NCBI RefSeq assembly: GCF_024679095.1
Contig: NC_066517.1
Coordinates: 19,518,893 to 19,582,892, forward strand
DNA length: 64,000 nucleotides
Source: Eriocheir sinensis
Taxonomy: Eukaryota; Arthropoda; Malacostraca; Decapoda; Varunidae
Direction of reading: 5' to 3'
Shown here in pieces: positions 35,669 through 47,905 of this stretch (position 1 is the stretch's first letter; each line of letters begins with the position of its first letter). Both the position numbers and the translations under genes were made by a program. The notes under the pieces are model-generated. The model saw nothing but the letters and a program-made list of their open reading frames with translations. It did not search any database and was not told where the DNA came from.

Positions 35669-35852
35669 TGGTCATCTCGAGGGAGTCACGTAAGCTCGAT
35701 TTTTGAGTTTTATGTCGAAATTATCATTCTTTTTTTATTTTCCTTTCCTTATCTTCTTATTGGATTATCTTTCTTGTTTTATTTAATTTCTCTTTACGTT
35801 ATGCTCCGCTCTTTCCTTTTTTTTTCTATTCAACATCTTTTGTCTGGCCTGC

Positions 35853-35952
<100 letters not shown>

Positions 35953-36439
35953 TATAATACTCCTTCTCTTTCTCTCTCTCCATTCTTCCTTCTCCTTATC
36001 TTTCATTTTTAATTTCGCAGGAAAATTATGGTACAATATACTCCTTCCCTCCCTTTCTTCCTTCTTCCTCATTCTCTTGCTTCGTTTTCTCCTCTTTCTT
36101 TTCTTCTTCTTCTTAACCCTCCTCCTCCTCCTCCTCCTCCTCCTCCACCTCCTCCTGGCATCTCAATTTTCCCAATCTTTTTAATTAATGCCACTCCTTC
36201 CTCTCTCTTATTTCATGTCCCTCAACATCCACACAGTCTCCCCTTGAAATAAGAAAAAGAAAAAAAAAAGAAAACGGAAACAAGAAAGGAAAACCAGGAA
36301 TAATAAAAAACGGGAAGCGATACGTCCTCATTATCATAACCCTTTGGCTCCTCTAGTTAACGAGCGTCATTATCCACTTCGTTTAGGATCAATTAACTTG
36401 GCCAGGTAAGGGAAAGGTGAGCCCTCCTACCTTGGGAAC

Positions 36440-36611
36440 GGCTGGCGGTGGTGGTGGTGGAGGTGGTGACGGTAAAGGTAGTCTGTGGTATATACTTAAG
36501 AAGGTGATGAAAGGTGGTGGTGGTGGAGATGGAGATGGTGGTGGTGGTGGTGGTGGTGGTGGAGGTGGTGGTGGTGTTAAAAGGTTGTGTTTTCAAAAGT
36601 GTTAAAGTAAG

Positions 36612-36688
<77 letters not shown>
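36440..36688. repeat. (GGT)n-rich segment and (GA)n tract
   Basis: GGT/GGA triplets at 36446-36575, then GA at 36616-36688. Confidence 0.93.
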
Positions 36689-36689
<1 letters not shown>

Positions 36690-36989
36690 ATACAAACAGA
36701 CCTTCCTCATTATTCTCAAATCGTAAAACAGCTCGTAATTCTTCTTAATACAGAGAAAATGAATCTTTAAAAGCCAAACTAAGGAAAACTAAACTAACAC
36801 TAACTAAATAAAATTGAAACAAAACAAAAAGTAATAAAAAATCCAGACACAAACAAAAAAAGGCGCAAAAAGTCAAATAAAAGTTTAACATGAATATGAA
36901 TTTAGAGAAGTATACCAATGCAAGACGCTTGTTATAAGAGTATTTCTATTTCTGGCACCCAAGTCAGACAAGATATTCCCAATCATGTG

Positions 36990-38235
36990 ATGTTACAAAG
37001 ACGGAAGGGAGGGAGAGGATGGGGGAGAGGATGGGGAGGGGGAATGGAAGGGAAAAGGGGCAGATGGGGGGAGTTTTGTCAGGCGTATAAAAGTTGCTAT
37101 CGAGTGGCTGACGTCGCTGACAGATTGAGATGACATTGCCAAGTATAGACAGGAGTGAGGACATCAGTGTAGGGAAACAGGGGAGGGTAGGGGAGGGTAG
37201 GAGTGAGGGAAGGAGGGGAATGGAGAGGAGGGGAGTGTGTGGGAGGGGAACGGAGGAGAGATGAGACGGATGGGAAGAGGAGGGGAGAGATATGAAGGTT
37301 GTGGAGGAGGGGAGAAAGGAGAGGGAGGGAGGCTTGATAGAATTATAAAAGAGATGACTCGAGGAGAGGAAAATAGAGGAGAGGAAAGAATAGGAAAGGA
37401 GAGGAAAGGAGAGGAAGAGAGGCAAGGAGATGGAAAGAAAGATGAGAAGGAGAGGAGAGAAAATGGAGAGAAAGAGAGGAAAGAGGAAAGAAAAGTAGAG
37501 GAGAAGAATAGGAGAAGAGAAAGGAGAGGAGAGAATATAAGAAAATGCAAAAATAAAAATGACTACGAGAAAATAAGAAAGGAGACGGAAGAGAAAAGGA
37601 AAGGAGAGCAAGGAAAAAAGAAGAAGGGAAAGGAGAAAAATGGAAAGGAAAATATTACAGAAAAAGACGGAAGGGAAAAATACAAGAAAAATGTAAAAAA
37701 AAAAAACTGACACAAGGGAAAGGAGACGGAAGAGGAAAGGAAAGTGGAGCAAGGAAAAAGGAAGAAGGGAAAGGAGAAAAGGGGAAAGGAAAATATTACA
37801 GAAAAAGACGGAAGAAAAGGGAATTATATAAGAAAAATGTAAAAAAAAAATTGACTGACAGGGAAAGGAGACGGAAGAGGAAAGGAAAGTGGAGCAAGGA
37901 AAAAGGAAGAAGGGAAAGGAGAAAAGGGGAAAGGAAAATATTACAGAAAAAGACGGAAGAAAAGGGAAAAATACAAGAAAAATGTAAAAAAAAAACTTGA
38001 CAGACAGGGAAAGAAGACAGAAGAGGGAAGAAAATGGGGAAGGCAGGAGACGGGAAGAAGAGGAAAGGAAAGAAAAATATAGAAAAAGACAAAAGGAAGG
38101 TAAATATAAAGAAAATGTAAGAAAAACTGACACAAAGGGAAAGGAAAGAGGAAAGGAAACGGAAGAGGGAAGAAAAGGGGGAAGAGAGGAGACGGGAAGG
38201 AGAGGAAGGGGAGAGAGGAGGAGGAGGAGACACAA
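36990..38235. other. Purine-rich domain with no gene
   Basis: About 1.2 kb of nearly pure A/G on the plus strand. The 423-codon minus-strand frame has only Ser/Leu/Phe/Pro-rich content and no coding support. Confidence 0.75.
37560..38200. repeat. ~140-bp purine-rich tandem repeat, about 4 copies
   Basis: AAATATTACAGAAAAAGACGG recurs near 37650, 37790 and 37936, with a degraded copy near 38077. Each is followed by TACAAGAAAAATGTAAAAAA and GGGAAAGGAGACGGAAGAGG. Confidence 0.9.
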
Positions 38236-38450
38236 CGATTCCCAGCCAAGTCTATAAGAGGATTGACGGCTTTCTAGACAGGGGATTAAATCAGGAGGGT
38301 TCTGTGGGTCCTGGGGGGTCCAATACGCAAGTGAGGTCTGTGGTCGAGGCGCGGGAAGGGTCTCGATTTAGCGTAAAGGAACACAACAACACAACCTTCG
38401 ACGATGATTGAGTTGGTGTCTGTAAACCTTGATGGGCGGATTTTGTTATG

Positions 38451-38589
38451 GTGGTAGTAGTAGTAGTAGTAGTAGACCTATCTTTTGGCCGTTCATTACT
38501 TTTGTTCTTGTGGGAGCAGCGATTAGCGGGCTTTTTTTTTTGCACTTTTTTTTGTTTCCCTTGAGCTGTTTCTTTAGCTGTAAAATAAA

Positions 38590-38625
<36 letters not shown>
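38451..38625 (-). mobile_element. Short interspersed element, copy 5, inside a (TAG)n array
   Basis: The core (about 38476-38590) is the reverse complement of the family: GGAGCAGCGATTAGCGGGC, a T-run, and CCCTTGAGCTGTTTCTTTAG. TAG triplets lie directly on both sides (38451-38475 and 38592-38625), so the element appears to have landed in a pre-existing TAG microsatellite, or the repeat was duplicated around it. Confidence 0.75.
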
Positions 38626-38626
<1 letters not shown>

Positions 38627-38639
38627 CAGCGGTAGGCCA

Positions 38640-39060
38640 GATTACTATAAAAAAAATGGCTGCTTGTACATATAGGCTAAAAATATATTCGCCTTAAGGA
38701 AGCTGAAGTCTTAATCAACGCCCTTTAAACGCCCCCCGGTACACCGTTACAATAATAGCAGTAATAAAATCAATAGCAAAGGAGATAATGAAAGCAATGA
38801 TGGCGATGATAATGGAGGTGATGGAAATGGCCGTGTCAACATTACTAACTAGACAAACAAACAAACAAATAGAGGTATATAATATTAGTGATAGCTGTAG
38901 CGTTGATGAAAGGAGAGGAAAGGGGAGGAAGGAAAGGAATGAGGGAGGGAGGGAGGAAGGAAGGCAGGCAAAGGGACAGCAGGCATGAAGGAAATAAAGA
39001 ATAAAAACAAAAAACAAAAACAAAAAAAAAGAGAAGTAAAAGTTGAGACTGGAGTGTGAT
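38640..39060. other. Mixed spacer with nothing recognised
   Basis: AT-rich to purine-rich transition. GATGATGG-type runs lie at 38795-38835. No coding exon is seen. Confidence 0.55.
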
Positions 39061-39760
39061 GCAAGACAATAAGTGGAGTGGGAGAGGAGGAGGAGGAGGA
39101 GGAGAGAGGGGGAGAGAGAGGGAGCGGCAGGTAGAGATGGTGAGGAGAGGGAGAGGGAGGGAGAGAGGGGGGGAAAGGGAAACACGTAAACAAAGGGGCG
39201 TGGCAACTGTGTATTAACTGAGATTACTGTTTGCCTCTCTTGCAATGCTGTGCTACGAGGGGAGGGGGAAGGGGTGCTGGGAGAGCTAGAGGAGGGGGAG
39301 GAGGAGGAGGAGGAGGATAGAGAGAGGTTACAGGGATGATTGGACGGGGTTGCTGGGGTTGTTAGCGCTGGGGGAGAGAAATTAAGGGGAAACTGGGGAT
39401 ACACTGGGGTGGAAGCTGGGGAGGGCTGGTGGAGGGGAGACTAGGAGGAGAAGGAGTAGGAGGAAAACTAGGGAGAACTGGAGAAAGCTGTAGAGGATAA
39501 AAGGAGTGGAGAGAGCGGAGGAGTGGAGGAGGAGGATGAAAGGGGAGAATAAACGGCAAAACTGGGGAGAACAGGAGGAGAGAACTACAGGAGAAGCAAA
39601 AGGGCAGCAAAATGACAGGGATGGGCGCTTACAGGGGTTGACAGGGGTGGTTTAAGTTACAGAGGGGAACTAGGGCACTAATGGGAGATGGGGAGGAACG
39701 TGGGAGCTGGGGGAGGTATTGGGGGAGATCGAAAAGTGAAAAGTCAGGGCTGGGTTTACA
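39061..39760. other. G/A-rich tract with GGA arrays
   Basis: GGA arrays near 39087-39105 and 39293-39316. ACTGGGGA-like words recur irregularly between 39380 and 39760, suggesting a decayed minisatellite. Confidence 0.6.
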
Positions 39761-40009
39761 GGGCGTGTCAAAAGTAGGTTAAGTTAAAGGTAGGAACTGG
39801 GGCAGAACGTGAAGATGGGGAGGAGTGTGGGAAGGGGGAGGAAAAAAGTTGGGGTGGTGGCTGGCCTGGGGGAAAAGAGAGAGAGAGAGAGAGAGAGAGA
39901 GAAACGCTGAGGTGGGTTGCGTGAGGGGGGAAGAAATAGGAGGAGGAGGAGCTGGAGGAGGTTGAAAAGAATGGCTTACAAAGAGTTGGCAATGATGGAC
40001 GAATTGGTG

Positions 40010-40600
40010 AAGAAAACAAAGGCTGATAAATGTAAAAAGATGATGGAAGAATGAGGGAGGAAAAGATAAACTGATAAAAAATACAAGACTTGGCAATAAA
40101 GGAAGATTTGATAAAGAGAAGAAAAACTGAGAGAAATTAAAAGATGTGTGGATCATAGACGAATGGGGAAAGATAAACTGATAAAAGTATGAAGATTTGG
40201 CAATGATGGAAGAATGGGGGAGGGAAAGATAAACTGATAAAGAATACAAGACTTGGCAATAAAGGAAGATTTTATAAAGAGAAGAAAAACTGAGAGAGAT
40301 TCAAAGATGTGTCGATGATGGGGGAATTGGGAAAGGAAAGAAAAACTGATTAAGGTTACAAGACTTGGCAATGACGAACGAATGAATGAAGAAGAGAAAA
40401 ACCGATGATGATTACAAGACTCGGCAATAAAGGAAGATCTAGTGAAGAAAACAAAGACTAATAAAGATTTCAAGATTTGGCAATGATGGCAGACCGTGGA
40501 AGAAACGAAATCCTGATATAGATTACAAGACTTGGCAATGATGGAAGAGTGGATGAAGAAAATAATAAAAAAAAGCTGATCAGGATTGGGAACGATTTTA
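40010..40600. repeat. ~56-bp purine-rich minisatellite, about 10-11 copies
   Basis: ACTGATAAA(G)A(A/T)TACAAGACTTGGCAAT recurs with AAGGAAGAT or GATGGAAGAATG and GAAGAGAAGAAAA. Alternating unit types (GGCAATAAAGG and GGCAATGATGG) suggest a two-unit higher-order form of ~180 bp. Confidence 0.85.
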
Positions 40601-40769
40601 TAGTTGCTGGCAGGGTTGGACGAAGCCACTGAAGGGGAAATGGGTGACAGGGAAGGTTGGCAATGGATACGGAGAGCCTGGCAGGGAAGGCTGGAGAACT
40701 GGGAGATCTTGAGGCGACAGGGAGATGGGATAGACAGGTGAAGGGCTTGCTGTGGTTGGCAGGGACGGG

Positions 40770-41985
40770 TAAAGCTACTGAGGTGAACTAGGATCAGAGG
40801 AAGAGCTTGGAAAATGGAAATATATTGAAAAAAAGGAATTACTAGGGGAATTAAGAAGTTGGTGAGATGATTTTGAGGCCACAGGGAGAGCTGGGAGAGA
40901 CAGGTGAAGGATTTGCTGAGGTTGACAGGGACGGGTAGAGCTACTGAAGTGAAATAGGATCAAAGGAAGAGCTTGGAAGGTGGAAATAGATTGAAGAAAA
41001 GGAATTGATAGGGAAGCAAAGAAGCTGGTGTGAGGATGAAAGGGATAGAATGGGAAAATAGACAAAGAAAACATATAAAAGAGTTGATAAGGCCATAAAA
41101 GTGCTGGGGATAGGTTGAAAGGGAGCGGATGTGACAAAATGACAGAGAAGATTGAAAAAAACGGAATTGATTGACAGTATAATAGAGAGGCTGGAGATAT
41201 GTCGAAAGGAAGTGAAGGGAAAATTGACAAAGGAAATAGATTTTAAAACGGCTAACCGCAGCGAGTAGCGGGCTTTTTATTATTATTGTTTCCTTTTTTT
41301 GTGCCCTTGAGCTGTCTCCTTTGTTGTAAAAAAATAGAGAGGCTGGGGATAAGTCGAAGGGAATGAATGGCACGAACCGAGAAAGGGAACATATTGAAAA
41401 GTGTTAATAGTTGAACAGATAGGCTGCAGATAGGTTGAAAGAGAGTGAAAGGGACAAAGAGACAAAGGGAATTGATTGAAAGGGGTTGACGATGTAAGAA
41501 AGAGGCTGCAGATAGGTTGAAAGGAGTGAAGGGAACGATGTGACAAAGTAAAGATATATTGAAAAGGAATTGATAGGGGAAAATAGAAGAGGTGGAGATA
41601 GGTTGAAAAGTGAACAAAATAGACAAAGAAAACATATAAAAGAGTTGATAAGGCCACAAAAATACTAGAGATATGTTGAAAGGGCGCGGATTTGACAAAT
41701 AGACAAAGAGAAGATTGAAAAAAAGGAATTGATTGACAGTAGAATAGTGAGGCTGGAGATATGTCGAACGGAAGTGAAGGGAAAATTGACAAAGGAAATA
41801 GACAAAAGAACAAACAAAACAAAATGAAAAATAGTTGACAATGAAGAGGAGAAGCTGGCGATGGACTGAACGGGAGGAAGAGGGACGAAAAAATTGGAGA
41901 ACATATTGAAACTGGTTGACCGTGGTATAGAGAGGCTGGGAATAGAGTAAAAGGAAGCGAGAGAGACAAAGAAACAAAGAAAGGT
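40770..41985. repeat. Complex purine-rich repeat with large direct duplications
   Basis: GGAAGAGCTTGGAA(A/G)(A/G)TGGAAATA occurs at about 40798 and 40972. A ~190-bp block starting GACAAAGAAAACATATAAAA occurs at about 41060 and 41617. GAGAGGCTGG(A/G)GATA recurs every 100-200 bp throughout. Confidence 0.82.
41240..41331 (-). mobile_element. Short interspersed element, copy 6, with candidate target duplication
   Basis: The reverse complement of the family core: GCGAGTAGCGGGC, ATTATTATT, CCCTTGAGCTGTCTCCTTTG. It interrupts the 190-bp duplicated block exactly where its sister copy (about 41800) continues with a different sequence. AAATAG at 41234-41239 and 41332-41337 may be a 6-bp target duplication. 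Confidence 0.75.
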
Positions 41986-42470
41986 TGCAATAGGAGTGTG
42001 AAAAGCAATATAGAGAAACTAAACCGAGAAGAAAAATGTGAGAAAGATAAAGAGGAATAAAGGAATGGAAAGCTTGCAGATAGAGTAAAAGAAAGCGAAT
42101 GGGACAAAGAAACAAAGGAAGGCTGAGATATGGGTGTGAAAAGCAATATAGAGAAACTAAACCGAGAAGAAAAATGTGAAAAAGATAAAGAGGAATAAAG
42201 GAATAGAGACTGCAGATAGGTTAAAAGGAAGCAAGAGAGACAAAGAAACAAAGGATGGCTGTAATAGAGGTGTGAAAAGCAATATGGAGAAATAAAACAG
42301 AGAAGAGAATTGTGAGAAAGATGAAGAGGAATAAAGGAATGGAAAGTTTGCAGACAGAGTAAATGAAAGCGAATGGGACAAAGAAACAAAGGAAGGCTGT
42401 AATAGAGGTGTGAAAAGAAATATAGAGAAATAAAAGGGAGAAGATAAATGTGAAAGAGATGAAGAGGAAT
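41986..42470. repeat. ~138-bp tandem repeat, 4 copies
   Basis: GTGTGAAAAGCAATATAGAGAA (one GAAATA variant) recurs near 41997, 42135, 42271 and 42409, followed by AAACCGAGAAGAAAAATGTGA and GATAAAGAGGAATAAAGGAATGG-type blocks. Confidence 0.92.
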
Positions 42471-42847
42471 AATAAAAAAGCGTTAGATCATATAATAACA
42501 AATCTACAAATTTTACACTAAAGAGAGCTCTGACTGAGGTTGAGTTAAAGTTGAATATTCACGCAAAAAAGATAATAAAACAGTAAAAAAATAATAAAAA
42601 TCGACTAAAAACGATGAAAAGTAATAAAAAAATGATGAAAGGAAAGTTGTGAAAGGTAGACTTAAAGTTGCATGTTCATTATCCTTGTTTTTCCTCCTCC
42701 TCTCTTGCTCTTTCTCTCTCTCTCCCTTCGAATGAATGGACACAGGAACACAGGTAACAAAAAAGGTGAGTTTAGGAGCAAAGTCAAGGGTTGCTAAGCT
42801 TAGGTGTTGCCAAGTATTGATTAAGTGGTAAGGGACAGATGCAGAGG

Positions 42848-42848
<1 letters not shown>
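42471..42848. other. Spacer with nothing recognised
   Basis: A-rich, then mixed. A small CT run lies at 42713-42725. Confidence 0.55.

Positions 42849-42914
<66 letters not shown>
42849..42914. repeat. (GT)n microsatellite, 66 bp
   Basis: Perfect tract. Confidence 0.98.
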
Positions 42915-42917
<3 letters not shown>

Positions 42918-43426
42918 TTTCTTTGTTTCACCTTTCTTTTCTTCCCCTTTTTCGGTTCCTTTCTTTTCCTCTCCTATTTTTTTCGACCATTTTGTCTTTT
43001 TCCAAATGATTTCTTTCCTCCCTTTTCCTTTATTTTACTTTTATATTCACTTTTCTTTTTTGTGCTTTTCCTGATACTTGTTTTCCTTTTCCTTCTTTGT
43101 TTTTATATCTTCTTTTCCTTTACTTTTTATCTGACTTTTTTTCCTTTATTATCTTCATTTACTTTTCTTTTTGGTCTTCGCGATGTGCTAGCTCTCCTTT
43201 TCTCCTGTACGTATTTTCATTCTTTGTTTCTTTCCTTTTTCTGCTTTTCTTTCTCCTCTTTCTCACTTTCTGTCCCTTTTCCCGTAACGCCCTTTGTCTT
43301 ATCTTCGTTCTGCCTCTTTTATCCTTCTTCTTTTGTTTTCTCATGCAGTCTTTCATCACATTTTCTTTCACTTTATTTTCCATGTCATATTTTTACGTGC
43401 GTTTTGATTCTGTTCAGCCTTTTCCC

Positions 43427-43428
<2 letters not shown>

Positions 43429-43503
<75 letters not shown>

Positions 43504-43507
43504 TGTA

Positions 43508-43568
<61 letters not shown>
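43429..43568. repeat. (GT)n then (AAT)n microsatellites
   Basis: GT at 43429-43506, then AAT at 43510-43568. The AAT tract abuts the 3' end of the LINE fragment, so it is probably its tail (ATT in element orientation). Confidence 0.96.
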
Positions 43569-43569
43569 C

Positions 43570-44501
43570 GGTTTATTAAGAGATAGCAGCCGTTAAGCTC
43601 TAAAGGTGCAGCCCTGATGACGTACGGCTTGGCGCGGTTTCATCAGAAAATCAGGCAGCCAGGATGTCAGGTGGGAGGCCAGGCCGATGTTTATGGCCTT
43701 GGTGATGACAGTGGTGTGGTGAACCAGGTTGAAGGCTTTCCGAAAGTCAATAAAGGCGAGGGCAGGGGAAGTTTTTATGTTTTCCAGGTTTTTAAGAAAG
43801 AAATCAAGTAAACTAATTAGGCAATGAGTAGTGGAAGAGGCTCTAACGTTGCCGAACTGCCTCTGATCAAATTTGTAATGAATAGTATCATATGCCGAGA
43901 TAAATACAAAGTCTTCACAGAGCAGGCTCGGGATTGGAGTGATGGCAATGGGTCTTAGTTCATTAAGTGAGGTGGGGTTGGTGACTTTGGGTATGGGAGT
44001 GACGAATGAGGTTTTCCAATCTGTGGGGCATTTGCTCTGAGTGAGGGAGGCATTTATGATGGAGGCAAGGGGGGTAGCAAGTTCATAGGAAAACTCCTGA
44101 TAAAGTTTCATGGGTAATTCCAGAGGTGTGGTAGATCTTTTGAGCTTGATGGATTTGACCTTTTCGGCAAATTGAAACTCTTCCACGACGGGAGGATTTG
44201 ACGGAGAAGGGAGGTAGGCGGGAAGGGAGGCAAGGTTTAGGGGGGGTGGGGGGGTGGGGGGGGAAGCTTTGACAGACGGATGAGAAGTGAGAGTTAATCA
44301 GTTCAGCTATCTCAAAGGGGGAGGAGGAGGAGGAGGGGAGAAACGGGAAAGCCGACGACGGGTTAACCAGGCACACAAATGGCGAATCTTGGAGAACAAC
44401 TTGCTGGTGTTGTTGCCCTCCTGGTGTTGTAGTTTGTGGTGACAGTGCTCCTTCTTCGCCACTGTAATTTCCCTGATGACTGTGTTGCGAAGGGCCCTGT
44501 A

Positions 44502-44503
<2 letters not shown>
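43570..44503 (-). pseudogene. Non-LTR retrotransposon fragment with reverse transcriptase motifs (CR1/L2-like)
   Basis: An open minus-strand frame of 197 codons (44186-43593) shows RT motifs: PIPKVTNP and LRPIAITP (residues 64-84), DQRQFG...SSTTHCL (107-123) and FIDFRKAFN (145-153), which holds the first catalytic Asp. The YxDD region is absent, because the frame stops after RQAVRHQG and joins a short 3' end. Upstream, in another frame, AKKEHCHHKLQHQEGNNTSK and AELINSHFSSVCQ are the linker before RT, so there is a frameshift near 44190. Bounded by (AAT)n at its 3' side and (CA)n at its 5' side. Dead copy; clade assignment is from motif memory. Confidence 0.85.

Positions 44504-44557
<54 letters not shown>
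44504..44557. repeat. (GT)n microsatellite at the 5' edge of the LINE fragment
   Basis: Perfect 54-bp tract that abruptly ends the element-like sequence. Confidence 0.97.
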
Positions 44558-44559
<2 letters not shown>

Positions 44560-44769
44560 GCTTAATCTAACACGCAGGCTGTCCGACACTTCTATTTATA
44601 CCTTTTATACACAAGAGAAAAAAAGAAAAGAAAAAAATAAGAAAACCCATCACTCCTTCAATTACTTTTTCACACACACACAAAACACAAAAAATAAAAA
44701 CACGATCCCTTCATTAATTATTTTTCTAAACATTGTATTTCACACTCACGACACACACGCGGGAAACTG

Positions 44770-45130
44770 AATGGGTGGATGAGAAGGAAGAAAGAAAGGA
44801 TGAAGGGAATGGAAGGAAAAAGGAAGAAGGAATGAAGGGAATGGAAGAATGAAGGAAGAAGGAATGAAGGGAATGGAAGGGTGGAAGGGAGAAGAGATGA
44901 AGGGAATGGAATGAAGAAGGAATGATGGGAAGGGAAGGGCGGGAGAGAAGGAAGAAGTGATGAAGGGAATGGGAGGGAGGAAGGGATGAAAGAAAGGATG
45001 AAGGGAAGGGAAGGGTGGAAGGGAAGGAAGAAAGAGTGAAGAGAATGGAACGGAAAAGGAGAAGGAAGAAGGGAATGGAAGGGTGGGAGAAAAGGAAGAA
45101 GGGATGAAGGGAATGGAAGAGAGAAAGAGA
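44770..45130. repeat. Purine-rich minisatellite, ~35-75-bp irregular units
   Basis: GAAGGAATGAAGGGAATGGAA with GGGTGGAAGGGA or variants recurs about 8 times at irregular spacing. Confidence 0.8.
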
Positions 45131-46260
45131 AGAAAGAAGAGAAGAAGGGAATGAAAGGGAGACGGAAGAAGAGATGAAAGGAATAAAAGGGAAAGAAGAA
45201 GAATAAATGATAGGAAATAAAGGAAATCTACAATAAAGAGAAGGGAGGAAGAAGGGCAGAAATGAATAAGAGGGGAAGAAGGTGATTTGACGCTAGGAAG
45301 TAAAACGGAGAACAAGAATAAAGAAAATGGAGATGATGGCGTGTGAAGATTAAAAAGAAAGAAAACGGAGATGAAGCTGGTTTGAGGAGAGCTAAAGAAA
45401 GAAAGAAAGAAAGGAAAAAGAAAGAAAATGCAGGTGAAGTTAGTGTGAAAAAAAAGAAACGAAGGTGATGAGGGTATGAAAAAAAGGGAAAGAAAAAGAG
45501 AAAACCGAGTAAACGCGTAGGTGCGAAGGTGGACTAAAAAAAAAAAAAGGGAGAAAACGAGGTGATGGGGAGCGAAGGGAAACTAAGCTAGAGGAAAAAA
45601 CGTGGAGAGAGGAAAAGGGTAAAAGGATACAGACAATAAACTGTGTCGGTGTACAAAGGTTTTACGAAGAGCAGGGAGGAATAAAAATGGAGATGAAGAC
45701 GATGCTGATGATGATGATGATGGTGCCGAAGAGGAGGGGATGATAAGGAAGAGATTATTTAGAAGGGAGATGAAAGGAAAGGGAAGATAAGGAGAGGAGG
45801 GAATAGGGAAAGTGGGGAATGGAGAGGAGAAAAGAGAGAATTGAACAGGAAATGGAAGAATGGAAGAGGAAGAGGAGGAGGAAAAAGAGAAAAAGGGGAG
45901 GAGAAGGAGGAGAGAGAGAAGGAAGAGAGAAGGAAAAGGAGGAGGAGGAGAGGTTGGAGGAGAATTAGAAGGAGCATAAGAACGAGACACTATGGAAAGG
46001 ATACGTAAGGAAGGAGAGAAGGGGAAGGGAGGAAGAAAGTGGGGTATGAAGGAGAGGAGGAGAGAGGAAGAAGGGGAAGGGAGGAAAAAAGTGGGGTATG
46101 AAGGAGAGGAGGAGAGAGGAAGAAGGGGAAGGGAATCTCAGAAGAGGAAAGGAGTTGACGCATTGCTGGGGAAGGGGTGAAGGGGGGTGAAGATGGGGGG
46201 AAGGGGGGAAAGTGAAGGGTAAGGCCGCAGCAAGGAACGTATACTAGCAAAAAAATAGCA
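45131..46260. other. Purine-rich domain with no gene
   Basis: A/G-rich throughout. It includes a 75-bp direct duplication (GAAGAAAGTGGGGTATGAAGG-like at 46032 and 46085) and GATGATG triplets at 45705-45725. Confidence 0.7.
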
Positions 46261-46324
46261 GATAGCAACAGCAGAAGAACTTGTCCCACTACATTAGACA
46301 GCTACAATTTCTGCTTATCTCCCC

Positions 46325-46331
<7 letters not shown>

Positions 46332-46413
<82 letters not shown>

Positions 46414-46464
46414 CCTTCTTATAAACTCTCTTCTCCCACTTCCTTCCCTTTCTTTAAACTCTTC

Positions 46465-46505
<41 letters not shown>
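46332..46505. repeat. (CT)n microsatellites
   Basis: CT at 46332-46410 and 46470-46505. These start the pyrimidine-rich domain. Confidence 0.97.
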
Positions 46506-46512
<7 letters not shown>

Positions 46513-46909
46513 CTCATTTCTCTCCTCCATCCATTCTCTTCCTCTTTTCCCTTCTTTAGTCGTCTCTCGATTTCTTCTCCATTCTTTCATTATCCCACCT
46601 ATTCTTTTCTCGCTTTTTCTTCCCTCTTTTCCTTTTTCATTTCTCTTTCCTCACTTCAATATTCTACCGTCTCTCCTTTCACCTACTCCCCTCCATCTCT
46701 CTCTCTTCGCAACTTTACATATTCTCTCTTTCTTTATTTTTCATACTTTTTCTTCCTTTCTCCATTTTCCTCTTTGCATACACTTCCTTCCTTCCTTCTA
46801 CTCTCTTCTTTCATCTCCCTCTTTCGCCAATTCTTTATCTTCGTTTTCTTTATTCGTTTTCTTCTCTCTCTCTTGCTCTTTCTCCATTTTACTCCCTGCA
46901 TCCACTTCC

Positions 46910-46949
<40 letters not shown>

Positions 46950-47100
46950 CTCCATTCCTTTTCCCTTACTGAATATTGTCCCCTCCCTCTCTACCCCCTC
47001 CCCCCTTATCCCTCTCCCCCCCCTCCTTCCATCTCCCTCTCCCTCTCTCTCTCACTCTCACAATTCTTTCTCCCTCTCTCTCCTGGCTCATCGTAAGGTC
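46506..47100. other. Pyrimidine-rich sequence with no gene
   Basis: C/T-rich, with a small CT tract at 46914-46944 and C-rich runs at 46980-47030. Confidence 0.7.
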
Positions 47101-47204
47101 ACTCTCCTGCTTCTGTTCAAGGTCAAAGGTCACGGGCTTCCCTCTAATCGAAGCAAGTTCATTTCAGGTACAGAGAAGGGTACTATGACCGCAGTGCGAC
47201 GGTG

Positions 47205-47438
<234 letters not shown>

Positions 47439-47528
47439 ATGGGCATCTCGTGTTCTGGCTGGACTTTACGGAAACGCATCATATTCATGTATAATACTGG
47501 TCAAGGAATTGTTACCATGACCCCGACC

Positions 47529-47565
<37 letters not shown>

Positions 47566-47863
47566 TTACCACTACCACCGCGAGCACCACCTTCATCCTC
47601 TACATTTCAATCTCTTTTTAGCTCTTCCACTTTAGAATATTACAGAGCCTAATTTTTTTCTCTCTTTCGTAACGTCTGGTTTAGATACAGAAAAGAAATA
47701 CAAAAAAGAGAAATGTTAGTTGATGCTCTTCATATCCGGAGGGAGGGAGGGAGGAGGGAGATAAGGGAGGGAGGGAGAGGGCGAGGGAGGAAAGGAGGGG
47801 TGGAGGGAGAGGGGTAAGGGATGTTGGTGAAAGTAAGATCTGTATGCAGGAATGCCGGAATGG

Positions 47864-47865
<2 letters not shown>

Positions 47866-47905
<40 letters not shown>

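Noticed and set aside
36964..38235. 423-codon minus-strand membrane-like protein
   Set aside because: Ser/Leu/Phe/Pro content follows from pyrimidine-only DNA where stop codons are rare, and it spans a 140-bp tandem repeat.
42825..43508. 227-codon frame bounded by Cys-Val runs
   Set aside because: Both ends are GT microsatellites and the middle is T-rich DNA; no splice or start support.
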